In this document: positions 18,568 through 28,435 of the stretch, in pieces
How the letters are laid out: each line of letters starts with the position of its first letter
How positions within the stretch are numbered: position 1 is the first letter of the stretch
Assembly (NCBI GenBank): GCA_025558095.1
Contig: JAIVFI010000036.1
Location: 62,001-126,000, forward strand
Origin: Hyaloraphidium curvatum
Taxonomy: Eukaryota; Monoblepharomycota; Hyaloraphidiomycetes; Hyaloraphidiales; Hyaloraphidiaceae
Direction: 5' to 3'
Length of the DNA stretch: 64,000 nucleotides
Program-made: the position numbers and the translations under genes
Notes under the pieces: generated by a model
What the model was told of the DNA's origin: nothing
Databases searched by the model: none
What the model saw: the letters and a program-made list of their open reading frames with translations, nothing else

Positions 18568-20067
18568 TCACTTGCGCCCGCACGTGGCCCTACCCGCCCC
18601 GCACCTCCTCCTCAGCTTGGGCTGCTCCACCGGGATGCTCCCCTGCCCCGTCGCGTCGCCCTCGCGCACGTGCGTGCGCAGCAGCACGTACTCGTCCGCG
18701 AACGCCTTGGGCACGCCCGGAACGCCGTCGGCCTCGTTGGACGACACGGAGCGGGCGGATTCGTGGATCGGGGGGGCACCGTCGCTGAGCGGGGGGCCGC
18801 CGATGGCGGGGCGTTCGAGCTTGCCGGTGGAGACGTGCTGCGATCGGATGTCAAGCAGATGGAGGAGGCGGGCGGTCCGAAAGACGAACCTGGAGGTTCT
18901 GCAGCTGGAAGGGCACCTTGGCGCCGTTGTTGTCGTAGTTGGTCTCGGGGAAGGTGCGGTCCGGGTTGACGGTCACAGAGAGGATGTACGTCTTGCGGGC
19001 GTCAAGATTGGCGTCCGTAATGTCGATCCACTGTGTGCCAGGCGATGGGTGTTTAACTTCCATCCGCACGACCTCGACGGCCTCAAGACCCACCTGGCAA
19101 GCCAATCCGTCGTCGTAGTAGTCCGAGCAGCCAGTCGTAATGCCCTGCACCACGCAGTCGTGGGTGCCGTTGGTCCCGGCGGGGCAGATCGAATCCATGA
19201 GGCAGAAGCCGTTCTTGTGGCCGGTGACGACGGTCGCGTTGGTGTCGGGGTTCGTGATACTGTAGTCCGCGTAACCTGTACGGGAGCGTGAGCTCTCAAG
19301 ACGACACGACCCGAATGTCCGCCCTCACCGACGCTGCACCCCGGCGGGAACGGGCAACGAGCGGAGCGAGGAAGGGAAGGGAGCGGCGGATTAGTGATCA
19401 TGTCGTGAAACGCCGAATCCGCTTGGACAATCACTAATGGAAATGTTGATGGCAGGTGCTGTAGACGAACCACGGCGGCGCCGGGGAGGTCGGCGTGGCC
19501 GGAGTCTCGCCTACGACCGCGTTGCCGGGTCCGAGATTGTGAATGAGCGTGCCGAAGCGGAGGACGGTGCGCATTCCGGTTCCCGAGAGGCATTTCTGGA
19601 TGAGAGAGATAGAGAGATGGACGAGAGAGTGTGTGAGGGGTGGAGAGGGAGAGAGAGAGAGAGAGTGAGGCGCCCCGGACCGGTGTGAGTCAGCGAACGA
19701 AGACAGCCCGACGTCCCTCGCAAACGCCCACCTCCTCAACCAAGCACGGGTCGGCAGATCCGTTGACGATGTCGACGTACATGGTGTAGTTCAGCCACGG
19801 GCCAGAGACGGAAAAGTCGGGTTTCTCGGCGCCGTCGGCGATGGGGATGACGAAGGGCGTCGAAGCAGCCGCCGCCTGAGTCGACGTAGCCTGAGCTCCC
19901 TGTCTCGGGGCGGGCGGACACGTGGCTCCCGCGTGCGGCACGCACGACGGCGACCAGCCGCCCAGGAAGCTGTCTCCGGCGACCTCCTGCGCGACCGCCG
20001 GCCCGGCGAGGAGCGCCGCCGCGACAGCGAGCGCCGCGGCGGCGCCGAGGAGGGAAAAGCGCACCAT
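18568..20067 (-). CDS. Lysyl oxidase-like secreted protein
   Basis: Five exons (20067-19732, 19595-19435, 19292-19094, 19030-18890, 18837-18568) give 368 aa with all phases consistent. A signal peptide (MVRFSLLGAAAALAVAAALL) starts the protein. The lysyl oxidase domain follows: LRFGTLIHNLGPGNAVVG, copper-site CHQHFH, GHKNGFC, CSDYYDDGLACQWIDITDA and VNPDRTFPETNYDNNG. This is a copper enzyme that oxidises lysine or other amines outside the cell. The acceptor of the third exon is the least certain: the TACAG at ~19283 would create a stop, so GAGAG at 19293 was used. The tail ends in a basic Cys-containing stretch (LRRRCGAGRATCGRK). Wall or matrix cross-linking is a plausible role. Confidence 0.85.
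19643..19668 (+). repeat. (GA)n microsatellite in a lysyl oxidase intron
   Basis: A GA-rich run, purest at 19649-19665, inside the 136-bp first intron of the lysyl oxidase gene. On the coding strand it forms a (CT)n polypyrimidine tract ahead of the acceptor. Confidence 0.85.
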
Positions 20068-20119
20068 AGTGGGAGCAGAGGGCGGCCGATGCGAAGTGCG
20101 AGGTGCCTGAGGAGGTGAG

Positions 20120-21285
20120 TCAATGAGCAGTCCGCCGTCGAGGGCGCCGGCAGCGGGCCGCCAGCTCGAGAGCCGCGGTCGAGCCAAGCTCACCGGTGAG
20201 CTCTCGAGGTCTTGCCGGTATCCGTGGGGCAGGAGCAGGCGCGAATGTGTTTTCTGCGTCGAATGGGCTGGGGTTCGGCAGAACTTCTGGGCTTTCGTGC
20301 GGTGACTGTTCCGGTGGCAAGTGCACCTCACGCGGGAATCGCTGGCGAAACAGCACGGTGCCACCACTCGCATAAAAGTAAAAGAATGGTTTGTCGTGTC
20401 CTTCGCTGCACGATGGAACCGAGTGGAAATGATTGTGTATTTGCCTTTCCGGGGTATCGCTAGTCGGCTCCCACTTCCGACGGGCTCGTGAAGGAGAGAA
20501 AAAGAGCAACGGCAAAGACATCCACCGCCGAGAAATCAGTCCAGAACATTCTACGTAGCACTGCACGAGCGCCTCCTCGTAAGCCTCGTCAAAGTCGATC
20601 ACCTCGACCTTGGACGGTAACGCCATGATCTGCAGGGTCATGCGCGACAAAAAGTCCGCGGAATCGTCCCGGCAGGTGTCGTCCGACCGCAAGCTCGAGC
20701 CTGCGCCGGCCGGTTTGCCCCCGGCTCCGTGAACGACAGCGCTACGCGGCGGCTGCGCCGGCGGGGACGGCGTAGGGTGTCCATCCGACTCGAGATCCAT
20801 CGACTGGGCTTCCGAGCTCGGCGGAGACCCCGTCGGGATATGGATGGGTAAGGGAGCGACCGTCCGCTGGGCCAGCCAGGGAGCCGCGGGCGTCCGAACC
20901 GGCAAGGGCACGTCCGCGGCCCCGGGCGCCGTAGGCACGGGCGACCGATCGAGCAGCCTCCATTTCGAGTCCGCCCCGAGCGAGCAGCAATCCCCGTGCT
21001 GGTGCACCATCTCCCACGCCATGTCGAACATGTGCCCGTCCGGCCAGACGTCGAAGTACAGCTCGCCCAGCGTTGCCGTCGAAACAGGGTACTTGGGGGG
21101 CAGCAGTAGGTGGATGCGGTCCTGGAAGCCGGGAGTGTCGAGCTCCCCGAGGGTCGCGTGGCGCGTCAGGAACAGGGGTCCGTCCGGGTTCCTCACGACG
21201 CGCGGGCGGTCGCGCTCCTCGGTGATCTTCTCCAGGTAGCGGGAAAGCGTCTCCAAGAACGCGACAAAGTCACTGCTCGGCTCAC
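20120..21285 (-). CDS. Unrecognised protein, second of two tandem modules
   Basis: I do not recognise this family. The readable part begins DFVAFLETLSRYLEK and continues RHATLGELDTPGFQDRIHLL, then LYFDVWPDG, HGDCC, a Pro-rich linker, and ADFLSRMTLQIMALPSKVEV. Each of these matches, in order, a segment of the module at 21271-22158. There is no ATG at the start, so it is either a later exon of that gene or the second half of one decayed protein. Adding one C to the CCC at ~21283 would join the two modules in frame. The 3' end close to the lysyl oxidase start is uncertain and may include read-through. Confidence 0.4.
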
Positions 21286-22158
21286 GGGAACGACGAAGAC
21301 GGAACTGCTGTTTGCAGAGCAGAGTTCGAAAAGATAGTCCAACGGGACGAAGATCGAACGCGACCTCAACGAAACAACGACGGCCTCCACCAATTCGTCT
21401 GGCAGAGGATCCGGGGCAATCCCGCCATTGATCACCGGGTTTGGCTCTGGCACAGCTCGCCGATCAGGTGACGGTGAGCGAACCCTCTTGGTTCCTCGGG
21501 GGGATGCCGCTGGGGGATCCGCACTATCCGCTGCCGGCTTAGGAGGAAGAGGCGGGGCCGGCTTCTCCTTCCGCAACTGGGCAGCGTCTGGAAATCTGCC
21601 AAGCACAGTCCATCTTCCGTCGGGGTTCACGCGGCAGCACCCTCAGTGTATCTTCGACATGCCCTCCTTGAAGAAAGGCAGCCCTTTGCGCTCGCTGGGC
21701 CACATCATCCTGAACATCTCGTAGAGAACTTCCACCGGCAATGTAGACCCCGGCACTATCGTATGTATCCTTTGCCGGAAGCTCGTGTTCCGCAATTCCG
21801 CTTTCGTAAAGTCTCGCGTCAAGTACGACCAACTGTGGGAGAAGACAACGACATTCAAATGCTTGGGATGTCGCATCCCGTATTTGTCCACGAACGTCCG
21901 GAAGGTTGACCCTGTTGCTTCCATGAGACTTCGAAGGTCTTTGTCGCTTCCATATCTCTTCTTGTAGCGGACCAAGGCTTCGCCTCCGAGCGTGAAGGGC
22001 AGCTTCGCAACCTTCGCCAGCTTTCCTAACACGTGGTCAAGCTCCTTTTCGTCTGGTATTCCCGGTCCGGAGTCCTCGCTCTCGCTATGTTCGCTCTCAT
22101 CGATCTGGTTCGGCGAGGCCGGTGGAGACCCGGCCATCGATGGAGAGCAGGATCCCAA
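21271..22158 (-). pseudogene. Unrecognised protein, first module, broken by an in-frame TGA
   Basis: It starts at ATG 22158 (MGSCSPSMAGSPPASP), with an acidic region then KLAKVAKLPFTLGGEALVRY. The module NTSFRQRIHTIVPGSTLPVE...LYEMFRMMWPSE matches TPGFQDRIHLL...LYFDVWPDG of the downstream module. At 21645-21643 a TGA interrupts the alignment (H-stop-GCC against HGDCC). The same frame then continues with homologous sequence (NPDGRWTVLGRFPDA, later PDELVEAVVVSLRSRS). The stop is therefore probably a recent nonsense change, or the product is a 171-aa truncated protein. Confidence 0.5.
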
Positions 22159-22465
22159 AAGAGCGACGGCACGCGCTCCGGTAGTTCACGATAAGATTGC
22201 TCAGTCTAAAGCCGTCGCGTTCATGGAGGTGGCCACTGCATATCGGGTCTCCACATCGGCGTCAAGGGGTTGCGCGCGCGAGAACCGGCTTCGGCACGAC
22301 GAGCTTCCCGGGACGTTCGCCATCCCCGACGTCCGAGACTTCTTGACCACCGCAACCTGCAGTAGTGAAACCGGAGAGCAAAGGTGGACGGGACCGAGCT
22401 CGCGGTCGCACGTCAGGTTGCTCAAGCACGCCTGTCTCCACCTCGTGTCGACCACGCGGAAACAG

Positions 22466-24069
22466 ATGACGGCGCCTCTGAAGGGTATCAAAATCATCGA
22501 AATCGCGGGCATTGGGGTGCGTTCCGTCGCTCTCGGTCGTTTGTCGGTCTGTACAATTGCTGACATGTCGTTCCAGCCCGGCCCGTTCTGCGGCATGGTC
22601 CTTGCCGACTGTTGGTGTCATCCGCACCTTCTGACTCCGTCAACAAACTCACCTTCTTTGTGTTTTCTTCTCTTCTCCAGACGGTGCCGATGTTGTCAGG
22701 GTCGAGAGGGTTGGCAACCAGCCCGGACCTAGCATGCAGCGGTGGGTTTATCCGGAACCCGGAAGCTGTTCTTGCCGCTAATCCGACCGTTCAGCGGCAA
22801 GCGCTCCATCGAGGTTGACCTCAAGTCCAAGGAGGGCGTCGAGCTCGTGCTGAAGATGTGCGAGAAGGCCGACGTGATCCTGGAGCCTTACCGTCCCGGT
22901 GTCATGGAGCGCCTCGGCCTCGGGCCCGACGTCGTCATGAAACGCAACCCCAAGATCATCTACGCGCGGATGACCGGCTTCGGCCAGCAGGTCCGTGCCA
23001 GATTCTCGACGCGATTCGTTGTTCTGACAAACTTCGCTCTCCAGGGCAAGTACGCCAACATGGCCGGCCACGACATGAACTACGTCGCGACCTCCGGTCT
23101 CCTTTCCGCCATGGGTCACCCGGCCGGTCCCCCGTCGACCTCGCTCAACCTGGTTGGCGACTTCGCGGGCGGCGGCCTCATGCTCGCCTTCGGCATCACC
23201 ATGGCGCTGTTCGAGCGCGACAACCAGAAGACCGGCAGTGGAAAGGGCCAGGTCATTGACTGTGCCATGTGCGATGGCGCCGCCGTGGGTTTTGGTCCGT
23301 GGCAAGGGTTTCTGCCGGATAACGATTCCGCCTGTTGGACAGTACGTGGCCACCTTCCTCTACCAGGCCCGCTACAACGGCGGCTGGGGTGAGCGCGGCA
23401 CCAACATGCTCGACTACGGGGCTCCTTACAGGTGAGGCTACCTGGACGAACGTTTTGATAGGCAATCGGCTAACCCTTTCCCCCCAGCCAATCGTACGAG
23501 ACTGCCGACGGCGGCTTCATGTCCGTGCAGGCCATCGAGCCCCAGTTCTACGCCGAGCTGCTCCAGCTCCTCGGCCTCCCCGAGTCGATGCGCAAGACCC
23601 AGAACGACCGCGCGACCTGGCCCGAGACCAAGCGCAGGATCGCCGGCGCCTTCCTCGGCAAGACCCGCGATGAGTGGGAGAAGATCTTCATGGGCAAGGA
23701 CGCCTGCACTGTGCCGATCTTCTCGCTCGAGGAGGTGCTCCCCATCAAGGGCAAGAACGGCCGTGACACGGACATCGCCACGCACGCCGCCGAGAGGCAG
23801 CTGCTCGGCAAGCGCGAGGGAACCGACGGCAGCCAGCCCAGCCACGTTAGTCGCTGCCGTCCTCCCCGGCGAGAATGGTCCTCTGACATCTTGCTGCGCA
23901 GTGGGAACCCCGCCCGGCCCCGCGTTTCTCGCGCTCGGCCCACATGCCCATCCGTCCTGCCCCGGTCACCGGCGCGCACACTAAGCCCGTCCTCCAGGAG
24001 TGGCTCGGCCTCGCCGAATCGGACCTCAAGGCGCTGCTCGACCGCAAGGTTGTCGTTTCGCGCCTGTAA
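22466..24069 (+). CDS. CoA-transferase family III enzyme, alpha-methylacyl-CoA racemase-like
   Basis: Eight exons (22466-22516, 22577-22610, 22681-22741, 22795-22990, 23045-23284, 23343-23431, 23488-23845, 23902-24069), all GT-AG and in phase, encode 398 aa, a typical length. Family motifs: GPFCGMVLADYGADVVRVER, GKRSIEVDLKS, LEPYRPGVMERLGLG, IIYARMTGFGQ, AGHDMNYVATSG, NLVGDFAGGG and QVIDCAMCDGAA. AMACR interconverts R and S 2-methylacyl-CoA esters for beta-oxidation of branched lipids. The last three residues are SRL, a type-1 peroxisomal targeting signal, which fits that role. The intron at 22991-23044 is 54 bp and stop-free, so retention would be silent in frame. Confidence 0.92.
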
Positions 24070-24205
24070 GCGGGCGAAGCCTCCCAAGCCTGGACTTCGA
24101 AATAATGCCCTTCCGCGCCGGTCCGAATAGTTCGGATGAGTAGGCGAGAGGATATCTTTGGCTCTGAACTAGAGACACAGATCAAAATTCAGGGTATCGT
24201 GTCCA

Positions 24206-24956
24206 TTACACCATTAGCCGCTCGATTTGGTTCTTCACGTTGAGGATTTGCGACTTCAGCTCGGAACCCTCGTTGGTCGTCACAGAGCAGGCAATGACTG
24301 GCCGCGAAACCCCACAGGCACGGCCCAGGGCGGCCTTCGAGGGAACGAAAACGTACGGGACGTTCTGCGCAAAGGTCGTCGTGAGCATTCGACCAAGCCA
24401 GCGCGCCCGACGGATGCACCTTATCCTCGCACAGGAGCGGGAGGTGCAGCAGGATCTCGAGCGGCTCCGTGTCCGCCGTCAGCACGATGAACTCGGCGAT
24501 ACCACGGTTGAGCGTCTTGGTCGCTGAAAGGGCATGGATCAGCCGCGGGTTCTCAGGCCAAAGCCGTCATCGAAGGCTTCATTTCCCAGGAGGGAGGTGA
24601 GCGATGCGAGACAAAGTGTGCCGGATCCAAATCCCCGTTTCCATGCCGCTCCTTCCAAGGCATTTCTTCAAGCACCGCTCTCGCTCAGCACGCACCTTCG
24701 TTCGCGCCCTTCTTGAGCTGTTTGTAGTGGCTGGCCTGCTGGACCAGGTCCATGATGGTGTTGGTCAAGGCGGCATCGGCCAGCGGGAACGCTTTCGGGT
24801 TCGGTGCAGACTGTAGGAAGAGAAGAGAGTGAGCAAAGGTCTCGCAGCAGGAGCCGGCCGACCGCGGACAGAGTGTCCAGAGTCTTGGGCAGGAAGCAGC
24901 GCCCGGCGGTCTGTCGGCCCACACCCCACCAAGGCCGGTCCACCGACGTCAAACAT
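24206..24956 (-). CDS. SNU13: SNU13 / 15.5K, L7Ae-family snRNP and snoRNP protein
   Basis: Binds kink-turns in U4 snRNA and box C/D snoRNAs, acting in splicing and rRNA modification in the nucleus. Exons 24810-24696, 24523-24420 and 24364-24206 give [59 protein letters not shown] and [20 protein letters not shown], then [16 protein letters not shown], a near-complete match to SNU13. With a nine-base first exon ATGTTTGAC at 24956-24948 the protein is 128 aa, the same length as the human protein. That first exon has a weak donor (GTCGGT) and is the only doubtful part. The 172-bp second intron is long for this genome. Confidence 0.93.
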
Positions 24957-25424
24957 GTGACCGCAAGGTGGTAGGCAAAGTGCTCCGTGGCCTCCGAGAT
25001 GTCCACTCCGTTCCTGGCGCTCCAGCGGGCGAGTGCGCGAGCCTCTTCTGCGCAGCTTCCCCCACCACCCATCGCGCCCCAACCGCCCCAATCGAGGAGG
25101 GCAAAGGCACCATCGTGCCATCGAACGCGTGTTCTGCACGGCCGCACTCTTCTACTGACCATTCTGGCGCAGATGTCCCTCCCGGCTCTTTTCTTTGTTG
25201 TGTAGGCCCGGCCTTAGCGCGCCGCGTCTATTTGGGTCTTCTAAAGGCCCAGCTTCCGATCCCCCTCGCGATCCTGTCGCGGAGGGGTCTCCTTGCCTCG
25301 TTTTCCCTCCTCCGCATCTTTCTTGGGACCGCGACCCTCTCGGCCGGCCGATTGCTACGTTTCCCTAACTCGACCGGAGTCTGGTTCCGGGGATCGCGAA
25401 TCTGGACGTTTCCCATCTCCCACG
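24957..25424. other. Intergenic between divergent SNU13 and ankyrin-like gene
   Basis: 468 bp between the two start codons. A long open frame on the plus strand runs through it but lacks family motifs. It presumably contains both promoters; no clear TATA box was seen. Confidence 0.4.
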
Positions 25425-27017
25425 ATGCTTCCTGCGGACATTCTCATAATGGTCCTTGACATGCTTACGGCGGAGATCCATGGGCTCAAGTCGATTCCGC
25501 CCCCTCGCGAAGAGAGGTCAACACACCGCCGCCCGAAGCCGGACGCGTCTCCCAGCAAGTCGGATCGACGCGCTACCACCTCTCCGGACCCGACCGCCCG
25601 ACGTGAGCTCGTGCACAAGGTCAAGGAGCTCAAAAGCACGCGGCTGAATCTCCTCGTCGCTGTCTCCAAGAGCTACCCGGATGTCCGCGCGCACTCCAAC
25701 ACCTTGGGCCATGGCATCCTCAAGCTGTGGACTCCGCCCTTCTCCGTACCTGCTACCACGGGCCCACAGACGTCCCACGTCGATATGCTGCACAGCGACA
25801 GTGCGAACGAGAGGCTAATGGTCATCGGATACACCACCCCGTTCGACTCACACAACCCGATCGACCACGCCTTCGAATTCTACCCGACACCGGCCGTGCA
25901 CGTCGACGGCATGCAACCTGCACCGTGGTCGGCGCGCACGTGGGGAAACGACCACGCTTTCGGCTCTTTCTTTCGAAGGCTCGGGTCGTGCCATCCTGCG
26001 CCCGATGTTCGGGATCGGATCCTCAGGCGGACGGTCGAATCGCACTTCGCGAGGGGCGGCTCCGTACAGCCCGAGGACTGGCCGGCGTTAGTGGTATGGT
26101 CAAGCTATTGCGGCTACCATGGGACGCTCCTGCACGTGCTGGGAATGGAACCAAACGTATCCGGTTTCCACTTTTGGTCGTCGCCGCCGATTGGAGATCC
26201 CAAGATTGTCTTGCGCTGCTTCCGCGGGCGGACGGCGCTCCTGTCCGCTGTTTGGACGGGCGAATTGCCGGCAGTCGAGATCCTGCTCGCCTTTGCCGCG
26301 CACCACTCAGGATCGGACGGCTTCGAACTGCTCGGCGCCATGCTGACGACTTCTTCGAGGGTGTCATTCAGGCTGAAGGGCCACTTCAAGTACCGGCGCT
26401 GGCAGATCTGCATGCTGCTCCCCCTCGGCGCGGCCATCCTCCTCGGCTACGAGGACATTGCCCGCATCCTCCTGCGCGCGGCACTGCAGGCCGGCCACGC
26501 TCCCCGCGAAGAGTCTTCCAAGTTGGCAGCCGCGGGCGACCTCTTTCTCTCCCTGGACCTCCCCTCCCTGTCGGATCTCCTCACCGGCCCCGACGAGGAC
26601 TCGGAAATCACCTCCTTCCTCCTGGAACGCCTGCACCGCCTCCTCCGCTCCCTCCCCCTCGCCGCACCGCTCCACGACGCCATCGACGGCGACTGCCAGG
26701 TCGCCGCCGCCGTGCTCCTCTCGCACCCCTTCGGCCACCTGTTCGGGCCCCTCCGGCGGGAACCCCGATCCCAGGACGGCGGCGGCAAGCAAATGGGAGT
26801 GCTCCCTTTGCACCTCGCGATCCAAAGGCGGAGGCTGTACCTCGTTGGCGCGCTGCTGGCGGATCCGAGGTCCGCGGCGGCGCGGGAGGCGTTCGCGGAG
26901 GGGTTCTTCGAGAGGAGGGGGGACGGGGAGTTTTGGGGGAGGATGCTGGAAGGGGCGGGGGGGATGGGGGACACGGAGGTCATCATGGGGCTTGTGAGGA
27001 ACTGGGTCGGGAAGTAG
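25425..27017 (+). CDS. Ankyrin-repeat-like protein with F-box-like N-terminus
   Basis: The ATG at 25425 begins MLPADILIMVLDMLTAEI, which resembles the first helix of an F-box (the open frame extends upstream without an ATG). 530 aa, intronless. Weak ankyrin-type units are visible: GRTALLSAVWTGELPAVEIL, ILLGYEDIARILLRAAL, and MGVLPLHLAIQRRRLYLVGA. The repeat register is irregular, as in many fungal orphan ankyrin proteins. Probable protein-binding or ubiquitin-adaptor role; no specific function can be given. Confidence 0.62.
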   Translation: MLPADILIMVLDMLTAEIHGLKSIPPPREERSTHRRPKPDASPSKSDRRATTSPDPTARRELVHKVKELKSTRLNLLVAVSKSYPDVRAHSNTLGHGILKLWTPPFSVPATTGPQTSHVDMLHSDSANERLMVIGYTTPFDSHNPIDHAFEFYPTPAVHVDGMQPAPWSARTWGNDHAFGSFFRRLGSCHPAPDVRDRILRRTVESHFARGGSVQPEDWPALVVWSSYCGYHGTLLHVLGMEPNVSGFHFWSSPPIGDPKIVLRCFRGRTALLSAVWTGELPAVEILLAFAAHHSGSDGFELLGAMLTTSSRVSFRLKGHFKYRRWQICMLLPLGAAILLGYEDIARILLRAALQAGHAPREESSKLAAAGDLFLSLDLPSLSDLLTGPDEDSEITSFLLERLHRLLRSLPLAAPLHDAIDGDCQVAAAVLLSHPFGHLFGPLRREPRSQDGGGKQMGVLPLHLAIQRRRLYLVGALLADPRSAAAREAFAEGFFERRGDGEFWGRMLEGAGGMGDTEVIMGLVRNWVGK

Positions 27018-27075
27018 ATGATTCCGAGGAAGTCGCTGTATCGCACTGCTGCACAAACACAAAATCGATTTCATT

Positions 27076-28355
27076 TCAAGCGTCGAGGATATCGTTGAGG
27101 GCGCGGATCAGACTGCAAAGCCAAAGTCAGGCGCGAATGGGCTCGATGGCAATCGCCCTTACCGGCTCATCGTCCCGCAGACCCGAATTACCTCGTCCGC
27201 GAACCCCGGCGCCGCCACCTCGCTGTCCTTGAACTTCTTCCCAACCGTGAACGACTTGAGCCTCAGCAGCTCGATGTCCTTGTGGTCTTTGGGATACCCC
27301 CTCGGCGCGGTCTTGAGCTTCTTGCTCCCACCACCTTCTTCCCCTTCGTCCCCCGAATCCGTCAGCGATGTCCCGAACACGCCCCGAAACTCGTCGTCCT
27401 TCTTGGCGATCCGCCGCAGCGCGCGGCCCTCGTCGGTCTTGCGGTCGATGTGGTCGCGCAGCTTGGCGAGGACGGGGCCGCCGGGCTGCCACAGGCCGCC
27501 GCCGACGAAGGAGCGGTTCCCGGGCTGGATGTGCTGGAGGATGGCGGTGAGCATGTGGGAGGGCTAGGGAAAGGAGGGTGACGCACGACGTAGTAGACCG
27601 CGGCTTCGCCGTTGGTCTTGCGCCCCTCGCGCGAGAGGGCGAAGGAGATGTTGGGCTTGTACGGCGGGCCGCCGAAGCGCACGTCGCGGCTGCGCGACAG
27701 TCAATCGCGTGCCGACAAAGGCGAAACGAGAAACCCACTAGATGCGGAAGACGGCGTCCTTCCCCTCCTGGTCCCTGACCGTGGGGTCGTGCTCCCGCCG
27801 CACGCCCTGGATCACGTACGACGCGAACCGGACGAAGGCGTCCTTGATGGCGTCGAACTCGGGCTTGCGCGGATGGAACCATTCGCGGTCGTTGTTCTTT
27901 TCCAGTTCGGCGAGGAAGCCGAGGGTCTTGTCCGAGATGGCGGGGGCGCCCGAGGAAGAGGCGCGGCCGGCGTTGCTGCGCGACGGGGTGGAGGACTTCT
28001 TGGATTTGGCCTTCTTGCGGGGCTGTTCGTCATCCTCCGAGGCGGCGTCGATCTCGTCTTCGTCTCCCGAGTCGTCGTCCGACCCGGAGTCGGGGCGCGA
28101 CTTGCGCTTCTTGCCCGACGACCTGCCAGTCGCCTTCTTGCCCTCGCTCTTCTTCGATCGCGACTTTGATTTCGGCCGCTCCTCCTCCCCTTCTTCGTCC
28201 GCAGATCCAAAGTCGTCCGAGTCTTCCGAGTCTTCCGACGCGTCCGACGCGCCATCGAACGAGCCGTCGGCGTCCTCTCCCGCCGAGGACGCGTCATCGC
28301 GCTCCTTGAGCTTAGATTTCGCCGCCGAGGCGGCCTTGCGTTTGCTGGCAGACAT
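27076..28355 (-). CDS. DUF2461 (TIGR02453) family protein with long charged N-terminus
   Basis: Four exons (28355-27739, 27689-27587, 27533-27163, 27112-27076) fit in phase to 375 aa; the last uses a consensus GTAAGG donor and TTTGCAG acceptor. Residues 1-~150 are low-complexity Ser/Asp/Glu/Lys with several KKRK-type nuclear signals. The family domain follows: TLGFLAELEKNNDREWFHPR, KDAVFRIYRDVRFGGPPYKP, HIQPGNRSFVGGGLWQPGGP and the C-terminal LIRALNDILDA. The biochemical function of DUF2461 is unknown. The charged N-terminus suggests a nuclear protein. Confidence 0.9.
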
Positions 28356-28435
28356 CAGAGCAGCTGCATCCGCAGGCACTCGAAGGGTCTCTGAGACGCG
28401 CCCGAAGACGACGACCACTCCCGTTTCTCCCCGCC
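28356..28435. promoter_or_regulatory. 80-bp bidirectional promoter region
   Basis: The start codons of the DUF2461 gene (minus) and the Clr2-like gene (plus) are only 80 bp apart. The gap is CG-rich without a TATA box. Coordinated expression of the two likely nuclear proteins is inferred. Confidence 0.5.

Noticed and set aside
19389-19438. Inverted ATTAGTGAT / ATCACTAAT pair in the lysyl oxidase intron
   Set aside because: Only 9 bp with a ~35-bp loop, inside an intron, no flanking duplication. It is too short to call an element or a regulator.
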